Positions 14,052 through 20,174 of a stretch of 20,174 bases of DNA are shown here, piece after piece. Numbering within the stretch: position 1 is the stretch's first letter; each line of letters begins with the position of its first letter. The stretch lies in the IMG/VR virus record IMGVR_UViG_3300022213_000028, positions 1-20,174 of that record; one strand, 5' to 3'. The notes below the pieces were generated by a model that saw nothing but the letters and a program-made list of their open reading frames with translations, made no database searches and was not told where the DNA came from. The position numbers were made by a program, and so were the translations under genes. This stretch comes from a virus.

Positions 14052-15257
14052 GTGGCTAATACACTTCTTACTATTGATATGATCACGAGAAAGGCTCTCG
14101 AAATCCTCGAGAACAACCTTGTGATCACCCGTAACGTTAACCGCCAGTACGACGACTCATACGCTGTCGAAGGCGCCAAGATCGGCACCACGCTGCGTAT
14201 CCGTCTGCCGGACCGCGCTCTTGTGACTGACGGTGCCGCCCTGCAAGTTCAGGACGACAACGAGCAGTTCACGACTTTGACGGTTGCCTCGCAGAAGCAC
14301 ATCGGCGTCAACTTCACGACCGCCGAAATGACGATGCAGTTGGACGACTTTGCCGAGCGCGTGCTGAAGCCGCGTATCAGCCAGTTGGCTGCCAGCATCG
14401 ACGCTGACGTTGCTAACTCGTTCAACAACATTTACCAGTCGGTTGGTACTCCGGGCACGACTCCGGGCACCTCGCTCGTTCTGTTGCAGGCGCAGCAGAA
14501 GTTGAACGAAGCCGCTGCTGGCATGTCGCCCCGCTACGCCACCGTGAACCCGGCTGCTAACGCCGCGCTCGTGGAAGGCATGAAGGGCTTGTTTAACCCG
14601 GTGTCCACGATCAGCAAGCAGTTCAAGAGCGGCTTGATGGGCGAAGGCATCCTCGGTTACGACGAACTTGCCATGTCGCAGTCAATCAAGCAGTTCACGA
14701 CTGGCACCCGCTCGGGCGCTCACACCGTGACCACGACCGTTTCGGCTCAGGGAACTTCGACCATTGCCATCACCGGCACTGGCACGCAGACCTTGAAGAA
14801 GGGCGACGTGTTCACGATTGCAAACGTGTTTGCTGTTAACCCGCAGACCCGCGAATCGACTGGCTCGCTCCAGCAGTTTGTGGTGACGGCGGACGTGACG
14901 GCTGCCGCTGGCGCCTACGCATCTGTGGCGATCAGCCCGGCGATCTACACCTCTGGCAATGCTCTTGCCACGGTGGACTCGTTCCCGCAGGCCAGCGCGG
15001 CTGTGACGTTCTTGGGTGGCGCTTCGAGCCAGTACCCGCAGAACCTCGTGTACCACCGCGACGCGATTGCGTTTGCCACGGCTGACCTCCTGCTCCCGCA
15101 GGGCGTTGACATGGCTTCGCGTCAGGTCCACAACGGTGTCTCCATGCGCGTTGTTCGTCAGTACGACATCAACAACGACCGTATGCCGTGCCGTATCGAC
15201 GTGCTGTATGGCTACTCGGTGATCCGTCCGCAGATGGCTGTTCGCCTCTGGGGCTAA
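14052..15257 (+). CDS. Major capsid (coat) protein, P22 type
   Basis: A 401-aa coat protein, similar in size to P22 gp5 (430 aa). The N-terminus MANTLLTIDMITRKALEILE, the following NNLVITRNVNRQYDDSYAVE, and the HIGVNFTTAEMTMQLDDFAE segment match the P22_CoatProtein family pattern. Residues about 225-320 are beta-rich and Thr/Val-rich and sit where P22 carries its inserted I-domain. Expected fold: HK97-like, forming the icosahedral shell. Start is a GTG at 14052 with GGAG at 14039-14042. It lies 21 bases after the scaffold and is followed by small beta-rich proteins that may decorate the shell. Confidence 0.94.
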   Translation: MANTLLTIDMITRKALEILENNLVITRNVNRQYDDSYAVEGAKIGTTLRIRLPDRALVTDGAALQVQDDNEQFTTLTVASQKHIGVNFTTAEMTMQLDDFAERVLKPRISQLAASIDADVANSFNNIYQSVGTPGTTPGTSLVLLQAQQKLNEAAAGMSPRYATVNPAANAALVEGMKGLFNPVSTISKQFKSGLMGEGILGYDELAMSQSIKQFTTGTRSGAHTVTTTVSAQGTSTIAITGTGTQTLKKGDVFTIANVFAVNPQTRESTGSLQQFVVTADVTAAAGAYASVAISPAIYTSGNALATVDSFPQASAAVTFLGGASSQYPQNLVYHRDAIAFATADLLLPQGVDMASRQVHNGVSMRVVRQYDINNDRMPCRIDVLYGYSVIRPQMAVRLWG

Positions 15258-15288
15258 TGATTAACCTATATTCTTGGAGTAACTAAAT

Positions 15289-15690
15289 ATGGCATTTCCT
15301 AATGGATCTGGCGGTTATCAGGTTGGCGATGGCAATCTTGGTGAGCCGCTGTTTTTCACGCAAGGCGCTCCGACTGCGCTGACGGCTGCCGCTACGGCGA
15401 CCGCTGCCCAGTTGGTCAATGGTCTTTTCACGTTTGACGGTACGGCGGGCAACTTGACGCTGCCGACGGTGGCTCTCCTTGAGGCTGCCTTCCAGTCAAT
15501 CGGCGAGAAGAACGACTCGGCGTTTGACTTCTTCGTCACCAACATTGACGGTGGCGCGGACGCAATTACGGTTGCCGTTGGCACGGGCTGGACGCTGGTG
15601 GGTGCGGGCGCGGTTTCTGCCGGTACGGCAGGCCACTTCCGTTGCCGCAAGACCGGCTCGGGCACTTGGACTGTCTACCGCATTTCGTAA
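15289..15690 (+). CDS. Small beta-rich protein, candidate decoration or head-fibre protein, 133 aa
   Basis: Directly after the coat gene. Begins MAFPNGSGGYQVGDGNLGEP and continues with a beta-sandwich-like pattern: TLPTVALLEAAFQSIG, then FDFFVTNIDGGADAITVAVG and ending SGTWTVYRIS. The middle part (ordered strands, a V-x-N turn, a Trp near the end) resembles domains in the next gene and in the fibre proteins. Position after coat and size suit a shell decoration or head-fibre protein, but no homologue of proven role is recognised. GGAG at 15276-15279 is the ribosome site. Expression is probably high, as it shares the coat transcript. Confidence 0.82.
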   Translation: MAFPNGSGGYQVGDGNLGEPLFFTQGAPTALTAAATATAAQLVNGLFTFDGTAGNLTLPTVALLEAAFQSIGEKNDSAFDFFVTNIDGGADAITVAVGTGWTLVGAGAVSAGTAGHFRCRKTGSGTWTVYRIS

Positions 15691-15697
15691 TGGCAAC

Positions 15698-15725
15698 GCC
15701 CTCGGCGGGGAAGCCCGCCGGGGGC
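15698..15725 (+). promoter_or_regulatory. Strong 12-bp RNA hairpin between the two decoration-like genes
   Basis: GCCCTCGGCGGG (15698-15709) pairs with CCCGCCGGGGGC (15714-15725) around the tetraloop GAAG; all 12 pairs form, with one T-G wobble. No T-run follows, so an ordinary terminator is unlikely. It may act in RNA processing, stability or ribosome spacing. Confidence 0.8.
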
Positions 15726-15746
15726 ATAACCTAAAGGGGTATTGAT

Positions 15747-16112
15747 ATGCCTAATACACAGGCAGTTGGTGTTGCCTACGCTGACCCGCAGTTGAGCAGT
15801 CTTTTCTTGGGTGTTTCGACCGTTGCGGCGACTGGCTCTGCCCAGACCGACGCTGCGGCGCTTGGATCGGCGTTCACGCTGGTCACGGGTGCTGACGGTA
15901 CGAAGGGTGTGATCTTGCCGGTGGCTGAACCCGGTCAGGTAATTATCGTCAAGAATGGCGCTGGTTCCATTCTGAAGATTTACCCGGCTTTGGGCGGCGT
16001 CGTCAACGCATTGTCCGCTAACGCTTCTTACAACATCGCGGCAAACACCGCGACGATGTTGGTCGCGTACAGCGCTACCCAGTGGTACAGCCTGCCGTTG
16101 CTGGCTTCGTAA
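15747..16112 (+). CDS. Small beta-rich protein, candidate decoration or head-fibre protein, 121 aa
   Basis: A second small beta protein after the coat. Begins MPNTQAVGVAYADPQLSSLF, with the segments GVILPVAEPGQVIIVKNGAG and ATQWYSLPLLAS. The order of strands, a P-G-Q turn, an N-G-A turn and the final W resembles the 133-aa neighbour and the C-terminal domains of the fibre genes. It probably binds shell or tail; the role is inferred. The ribosome site AAAGGGG (15733-15739) lies just past a strong hairpin (15698-15725). The start and reading frame are clear. No enzymatic motif is present. Confidence 0.83.
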   Translation: MPNTQAVGVAYADPQLSSLFLGVSTVAATGSAQTDAAALGSAFTLVTGADGTKGVILPVAEPGQVIIVKNGAGSILKIYPALGGVVNALSANASYNIAANTATMLVAYSATQWYSLPLLAS

Positions 16113-16113
16113 T

Positions 16114-16320
16114 ATGTCCAATATCTACCTTCGCCACCCCAGACATGGGGAAAAAATTGCTATCTCTTGGCTGGAAGCGAGGGAAGATATGGAACAAGGA
16201 TGGGAGGAGTTTGACCCCTCTGATCCTGATGAGTTGGAGTCCCCGGCGTCGTCAGATATGGCGACGTTGGGGAATTCCCAGCATAATGCGCTGAGAACGC
16301 GTCGCCGCCGTAAGGAGTAA
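16114..16320 (+). CDS. Small conserved phage protein, 68 aa
   Basis: Starts MSNIYLRHPRHGEKIAISWL, continues with an acidic stretch (EAREDMEQGWEEFDPSDPDE) and ends in RTRRRRKE. The RHPRHGEKIA start recalls a small phage family with unknown function. The start codon lies one base past the previous stop, and the GGAG of the next ribosome site overlaps its own stop codon (GGAGTAA), so translation is likely linked both ways. No ribosome site of its own is obvious. The split charge (acidic middle, basic end) suggests a binding partner or linker; no catalytic residues are seen. Confidence 0.8.
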   Translation: MSNIYLRHPRHGEKIAISWLEAREDMEQGWEEFDPSDPDELESPASSDMATLGNSQHNALRTRRRRKE

Positions 16321-16323
16321 ATC

Positions 16324-17037
16324 ATGGCTACAACTGCTGCCGATCAAATCAACGGCGCGTTGCGGCTGATCGGGCAGTTGGCCGAGGGCGAAGTCCCTTC
16401 CGCAGCCACGTCGCAGGATGCCCTCACCGCTTTAAACCAGATGCTCGACTCGTGGAGTACCGAGCGTTTGGCGGTTTATTCGACCCAAGACCAAATCTAT
16501 AACTGGCTGCCTAACGTCCGCACCATTACGATGGGACCGACCGGCACGTTTGTAGCCGAGCGTCCTATCCTGATGGACGACGCTACCTATTTCCGTGACG
16601 CCTCGACCAATGTGTCGTATGGCATCAAACTGATTAACAACGAGCAGTACAACAATATTGCCGTTAAGACCGTAACGTCCACGTATCCGCAGTTTATGTG
16701 GGTCAACATGACCTACCCGGACGTGGAGATTTACATCTACCCAGTGCCGACCAAAGTGCTGGAGTTCCATTTTGTGTCCGTAAGGCCGCTGACGCAGCCT
16801 GCCGCGCTGGATACCGACTTGGCGTTCCCGCCGGGATACCTGCGGGCTTTCCGATTTAACTTGGCCTGTGAACTTGCAGCGGAGTTTGGTGTCGAACCCT
16901 CTCCGCAGGTGCAGCGTATTGCTATGACTAGCAAGCGCGACCTGAAGCGCATCAACAACCCGGATGACGTGATGGCAATGCCTGCGGCGCTGCTCGTCAA
17001 CCGACCGCGCTTTAACATCTTTACGGGCAACTTCTAA
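16324..17037 (+). CDS. Tail accessory factor, P22 gp4-like
   Basis: A 237-aa protein resembling the gp4 family. Landmarks are ADQINGALRLIGQLAEGEVP (6-25), DALTALNQMLDSWSTERLAV (36-55) and NVRTITMGPTGTF, followed by a C-terminal region with RAFRFNLACELAAEFG. In P22, gp4 binds the bottom of the portal and starts assembly of the tail machine that seals DNA in the head. Position before the gp10-like gene fits exactly. The ribosome site GGAGTAA spans the previous stop. The stop overlaps the next start (TAATG). I see no lysozyme motif such as that reported for P22 gp4, so enzymatic activity is not supported here. Confidence 0.88.
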   Translation: MATTAADQINGALRLIGQLAEGEVPSAATSQDALTALNQMLDSWSTERLAVYSTQDQIYNWLPNVRTITMGPTGTFVAERPILMDDATYFRDASTNVSYGIKLINNEQYNNIAVKTVTSTYPQFMWVNMTYPDVEIYIYPVPTKVLEFHFVSVRPLTQPAALDTDLAFPPGYLRAFRFNLACELAAEFGVEPSPQVQRIAMTSKRDLKRINNPDDVMAMPAALLVNRPRFNIFTGNF

Positions 17038-18746
17038 TGAAGACGCCGATCCTCGGGTCGTCGTATGTAATCCGGTCGGTCAACGCAGCCGACAACCGGA
17101 TGGTCAATCTTTATCCAGAAATCATTGCCGAGGGCGGCAAAGAACCTGCTTACTTGCAACGCTGCCCCGGCTTGGCGCTAAAGACCACGATTGGCACTGG
17201 CCCTATCCGTGGCTTGTGGTCGCTGGGTAATTTTCTGTACGTCGTTTCGGGCAACGAGTTCTACAAGTTAGGCTCCAACTATGCGCCCGATCAATTAAGT
17301 CAGTTATTGCTAGAAGACGATTCATTGGTGCTGCTAGAGGATAACAGCAGCATCCTGCTAGAAGTTTCCGTTTCTAACGCATTAGGGGTTGTATCTGGAA
17401 CTGGCCCGGTGTCTATGGCTGATAACGGCACGCAAATTTTTATTGCTGCTAATCCAGATGGATATATTTACAACACTGCTACGGATGCTTTCCAGCAAAT
17501 CACTGACCCCGACTTTCCGGGTGCGGTAACGGTTGGCTACCTTGACGGTTACTTTGTATTTAACGAGCCGAACTCGCAACGCGTCTGGGTCACAAGCCTA
17601 TTGGATGGCTTGTCAGTAGACCCCTTGGATTTTGCAAGCGCTGAGGGTTCACCAGACGGGCTAGTATCCCTGATCATTGACCATCGAGAGGCGTGGCTGT
17701 TTGGCACGAACTCCGTGGAGGTCTGGTACAACTCCGGCGACGCCGACTTTCCGCTCACCCGCATCCAAGGCGCTTATAACGAGATCGGCTGTATTGCGCC
17801 GTACTCGGTCGCCAAGATGGACAACTCCGTCTTTTGGCTCGGCGCAGACGCTCGGGGTCAGGGCATCGTGTATCGAGCAGAAGGCTACACAGGCTCTCGT
17901 ATCTCAACGCACGCCGTTGAGTTTGCCATTCAGAGTTACAACCACCTTGCCGACGCAGTGGGCTACACGTATCAGCAGGACGGTCACACGTTCTACGTGC
18001 TGAACTTTACGAACGCTGATACAACGTGGGTGTTTGACGCTGCGACAGGCTCATGGCACGAACGTGCCGGGTTCCGCAACGGCGATTTCAAGCGTCACCG
18101 TGGCAACTGCCATGCGCGGTTCAACGGAAAGCCGATTATTGGTGATTACCAAAACGGTCGTTTATATGCGTTTGATTTGGACACGTACTCCGACGCTGGC
18201 GTTACGCAGAAGTGGCTACGGTCTTGGCGTGCGTTGCCAACCGGCGGCAATGACTTAAAGCGCACCGCTCACCACTCGCTCCAGATTGACTGCGAGACGG
18301 GCGTTGGCTTGCCGGGTGTAGACGCGTTTGACCCGGCTACAGAGATTACGACTGAAACGCAAGTCATCATTAACACTGAGACCGGCAATCCTCAGTTGGT
18401 TGCAAATCTTGGAACTCAAGTTCCCGAAGATGTTGAAACGGAAACTTGCAACAATATCTTGGGCGTAGTTCAAGATGACGGCGTAAGTCTAGCAGTTGAC
18501 AATATTATTGTTACAGGCGCGAATCCGCAGTTAATGCTGCGCTGGTCAGATGACGGCGGCCACACTTGGAACGGCGAGCGTACGGTGTCTATGGGCCGCA
18601 CAGGCCAGTACGGCACTCGCGCCATCTTCCGTCGCCTTGGCATGACCTTGAAGTTGCGTGACCGCGTGTACGAGATTAGCGGCACCGATCCGGTTAAGGT
18701 CGCCATCATGGGCGCCGAACTGCAACTGAGCGGTACTGCGTCGTGA
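17037..18746 (+). CDS. Packaged DNA stabilisation / tail protein, P22 gp10-like
   Basis: A 569-aa protein, near gp10 of P22 in order but longer than its 472 aa. Family landmarks are RSVNAADNRMVNLYPE (13-28), GTGPVSMADNGTQ (121-133), the WLFGTNSVEVWYNSG stretch (220-234), SVFWLGADARGQG (264-276) and LRWSDDGGHTWNGERT (501-516). gp10 forms the tube below gp4 and holds the tail needle. Two segments look extra: residues 86-112, containing the repeated LLLEDxS-like motif, and about residues 427-494, an AT-richer insertion before the conserved LRWSDDGGHTW. The start overlaps the previous stop (TAATG). Confidence 0.87.
   Translation: MKTPILGSSYVIRSVNAADNRMVNLYPEIIAEGGKEPAYLQRCPGLALKTTIGTGPIRGLWSLGNFLYVVSGNEFYKLGSNYAPDQLSQLLLEDDSLVLLEDNSSILLEVSVSNALGVVSGTGPVSMADNGTQIFIAANPDGYIYNTATDAFQQITDPDFPGAVTVGYLDGYFVFNEPNSQRVWVTSLLDGLSVDPLDFASAEGSPDGLVSLIIDHREAWLFGTNSVEVWYNSGDADFPLTRIQGAYNEIGCIAPYSVAKMDNSVFWLGADARGQGIVYRAEGYTGSRISTHAVEFAIQSYNHLADAVGYTYQQDGHTFYVLNFTNADTTWVFDAATGSWHERAGFRNGDFKRHRGNCHARFNGKPIIGDYQNGRLYAFDLDTYSDAGVTQKWLRSWRALPTGGNDLKRTAHHSLQIDCETGVGLPGVDAFDPATEITTETQVIINTETGNPQLVANLGTQVPEDVETETCNNILGVVQDDGVSLAVDNIIVTGANPQLMLRWSDDGGHTWNGERTVSMGRTGQYGTRAIFRRLGMTLKLRDRVYEISGTDPVKVAIMGAELQLSGTAS
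17292..17372 (+). repeat. Short leucine/acid-rich repeat inside the gp10-like gene
   Basis: Three imperfect copies of a short unit encode LLLEDDS, LLEDNS and LLEVS. Each DNA copy carries CTAGAAGA, CTAGAGGA or CTAGAAGT. The flanking protein (GNEFYKLGS before, ALGVVSGTGPVSM after) reads as a conserved core interrupted by the repeat. Confidence 0.6.
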
Positions 18747-19450
18747 CCGTAAATATCACGCAAATCCCTGCCCCGCGTGTGCCGTTTATTGACGAGCGCA
18801 CCGGGCTGATTTCGCGTGAGTGGTTCCGGTTTCTCAACAACCAGTACCAGTTGACGGGTGGCGGCACTACGCAGACCACTATTGCTGACCTTGAATTGAC
18901 GCCTTCCTTGTCGTCTAACACCGAAGACGAGTTGGCGGTGGTCAAGGGGCAACTGGACGATTTGCAAAAAGGACCGCCTCGGTTTGAGCCAAATCCTGTT
19001 AATTACGGAGCGTTTTTTTCAACGTCCATACAAACAGCGGCGGCGGCTAACACACCGTATCCAATTACATTTAACAACACGTCAAACAACTACGGCGTGT
19101 ACATAGACCCGGCCGCGTCTTCGCATATCAAAGTCACTCGGCCCACTGTCTACAACATGCAGTTTTCATTGCAGTTGGACAAAACCTCTGGCGGCGTAGG
19201 GTTGTTTTGGGTATGGATCAGAATTAACGGCGTTGATGTGCCCTACACTGGATCGCAAGTTCGTATCCAAGGCAATAACGCTGAAGTTTTTGTGGCAGCG
19301 AACATATTTGTGCCTATGTCAAACGGAGACTATCTCCAGTTGATGTGGGCAGCCGACACCACATCTGTTCAAATTTTGGCGGAAGCCGCTACCGCAGTTC
19401 ATCCCGGTATTCCGTCAGTCATCCTTACTATGACGCAGGTATTTATATGA
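18743..19450 (+). CDS. Tail protein in the needle position with a TNF/C1q-like C-terminal domain
   Basis: A 235-aa protein starting at GTG 18743 (GTGA overlap with the gp10 stop) and ending in ATGA overlap with the next gene. Residues 12-32 (RVPFIDERTGLISREWFRFL) are a motif common in phage tail proteins. Residues 50-77 form a short helical linker. Residues 87-235 look like a jelly-roll of the TNF/C1q type: GAFFSTSIQTA, YNMQFSLQLDKTSGG, FWVWIRINGVDVPYTGS, VFVAANIFVPMSNGDYLQLM and the ending PGIPSVILTMTQVFI. The place right after gp10 and the length match the P22 tail needle gp26 (233 aa), and the Sf6 needle has a TNF-like knob. The needle assignment is inference; similar proteins exist in other phages. 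Confidence 0.78.
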   Translation: MTVNITQIPAPRVPFIDERTGLISREWFRFLNNQYQLTGGGTTQTTIADLELTPSLSSNTEDELAVVKGQLDDLQKGPPRFEPNPVNYGAFFSTSIQTAAAANTPYPITFNNTSNNYGVYIDPAASSHIKVTRPTVYNMQFSLQLDKTSGGVGLFWVWIRINGVDVPYTGSQVRIQGNNAEVFVAANIFVPMSNGDYLQLMWAADTTSVQILAEAATAVHPGIPSVILTMTQVFI

Positions 19451-20174
19451 CCGTTTATCTTTCACCCTTCGCGGGAGCCGGGGCGCAGTTCTTTACCGAT
19501 GACGGCTCTGTGCTGTCGGGCGGAAAGATCTATACCTACGCCGCTGGCACCACGACCCCACTCACAACCTATACGTCTGTTAGCGGCACAACGGCTAACT
19601 CCAACCCCATCATCCTTGACTCTGGCGGACGACTGCCCGAGGACATGTGGCTGTCAGAAGGCGTGATCTATCGCTTTGTGCTAACCGACTCGTGCGACAT
19701 TCAAATCGGCGAGTACGACGACATCGCGGGCATCAACGACATCTCCACGGAGAGCGTTGCGTGGTCCACGATTACCGGCACGCCGACGACGGTAGCCGGG
19801 TATGGCATTACCAACGCCCTGACGACGACGGCTGCGGCAACGACCTATGCGCCGATTGCCTCGCCCACGTTCACCGGCACGCCGCTAATTCCCGACAACG
19901 ACTCGGTTAGCACAAACTACGCTGTGGGCTATCGAGAAGCCCCGCCAGTTTCTAAGGCCGCTAATTATCAGTTGGTGCTGGCGGATCGCGGTAAGTCGAT
20001 TCTGATGAACGGCACCAGCCTGACGCTGACTATTCCGGCTAACGCCGCTGTCGCGTTCCCCGTAGGTACAGTTGTTATAATCGTCAACCTCAATTCGTCG
20101 GCGCTGTCCATTTCGATTACGACCGACACGCTGACTCTGGCGAACAGCACCACGACCGGCACGCGCACTTTGGC
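19447..20174 (+). CDS. Tail fibre or tailspike protein, partial (runs past the right edge)
   Basis: Open from ATG 19447 (overlapping the previous TGA) with no stop before the window ends; 242 residues are visible. Residues 1-98 (MTVYLSPFAGAGAQFFTDDG, GGKIYTYAAGTTTPLTTYTS, NPIILDSGGRLPEDMWLSEG) match a common N-terminal attachment region of phage tail proteins. Residues 105-150 hold the fibre repeat motifs TGTPTTVAGYGITNAL and ASPTFTGTPLIP. From about residue 168 a beta domain begins (ANYQLVLADRGKSIL, then TIPANAAVAFPVGTVVIIVN) that is related to the C-terminal domain of the fibre at 6633. Function: probable host-binding fibre or its adaptor; the receptor-binding tip is not in view. Confidence 0.85.
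   Translation, partial: MTVYLSPFAGAGAQFFTDDGSVLSGGKIYTYAAGTTTPLTTYTSVSGTTANSNPIILDSGGRLPEDMWLSEGVIYRFVLTDSCDIQIGEYDDIAGINDISTESVAWSTITGTPTTVAGYGITNALTTTAAATTYAPIASPTFTGTPLIPDNDSVSTNYAVGYREAPPVSKAANYQLVLADRGKSILMNGTSLTLTIPANAAVAFPVGTVVIIVNLNSSALSISITTDTLTLANSTTTGTRTL

Noticed and set aside
18496-18524. TTGACA in the gp10-like gene as a promoter -35 element
   Set aside because: At 16-19 bases downstream there is no acceptable -10 sequence; only GCGAAT-like bases are found.
19011-19020. T-run at AFFSTS in the 235-aa gene as a slippery frameshift site
   Set aside because: The frame stays open and family-like on both sides, and no long alternative frame or stimulatory structure follows.
20076-20081. 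TATAAT in the partial fibre gene as a promoter -10 element
   Set aside because: No TTGACA-like hexamer lies 16-18 bases upstream, and the site is inside a coding sequence.

Overview
The window is a stretch of a tailed double-stranded DNA phage (Caudoviricetes) carrying the DNA-packaging, head and tail genes. Every gene lies on the + strand and the genes are packed tightly: no gap between genes exceeds about 80 bases, and many stop and start codons overlap (TAATG, ATGA, GTGA). The set P22-type portal, scaffold, P22-type coat, gp4-like tail accessory factor and gp10-like DNA-stabilisation protein points to a short-tailed (podovirus) virion of the P22 type. The small conserved proteins and the glycine-rich fibres resemble those of uncultivated marine and freshwater phages, as far as I can recall those families. 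No host-specific marker, integrase, tRNA, rRNA, insertion sequence or CRISPR array was seen, so the host and lifestyle cannot be read from this window.

Layout. 1-2024: small and large terminase subunits. 2052-2818: four tiny, very basic proteins (86, 57, 62 and 45 aa), two of them too short for usual gene callers. The first contains a near-consensus sigma70-like promoter. 2818-5336: portal, then a 120-aa protein with the exact His/His/Asp/Glu spacing of the Dps ferroxidase centre. 5346-13170: a 7.8-kb island of tail-fibre and adsorption genes inserted between portal and scaffold. It holds a small beta-rich protein, a glycine-rich fibre protein (318 aa), a beta-repeat fibre protein (424 aa), a 773-aa protein made of three tandem glycine-rich domains, a short fibre-assembly-like protein, a 2OG-Fe(II) oxygenase-like enzyme, two conserved small proteins and a pectate-lyase-like tailspike. 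13248-15257: scaffold and major coat. 15289-16320: two small beta-rich candidate decoration or head-fibre proteins separated by a strong RNA hairpin, then a 68-aa protein. 16324-20174: gp4-like and gp10-like tail proteins, a 235-aa protein in the position of the P22 tail needle, and a fibre gene that runs off the right edge.

How the genes work together. The terminase cuts DNA and pumps it through the portal into a procapsid built by scaffold and coat. The small beta proteins may decorate that shell. The gp4- and gp10-like proteins and the candidate needle close the portal after packaging. The fibres, glycine-rich proteins and tailspike recognise the cell surface.

The most unusual points are the Dps-like active-site pattern in a virion-gene cluster, the glycine-rich domain expansion beside an oxygenase-family enzyme, two extra segments inside the otherwise conserved gp10-like protein, and two RNA-structure candidates flanking the scaffold/coat block.
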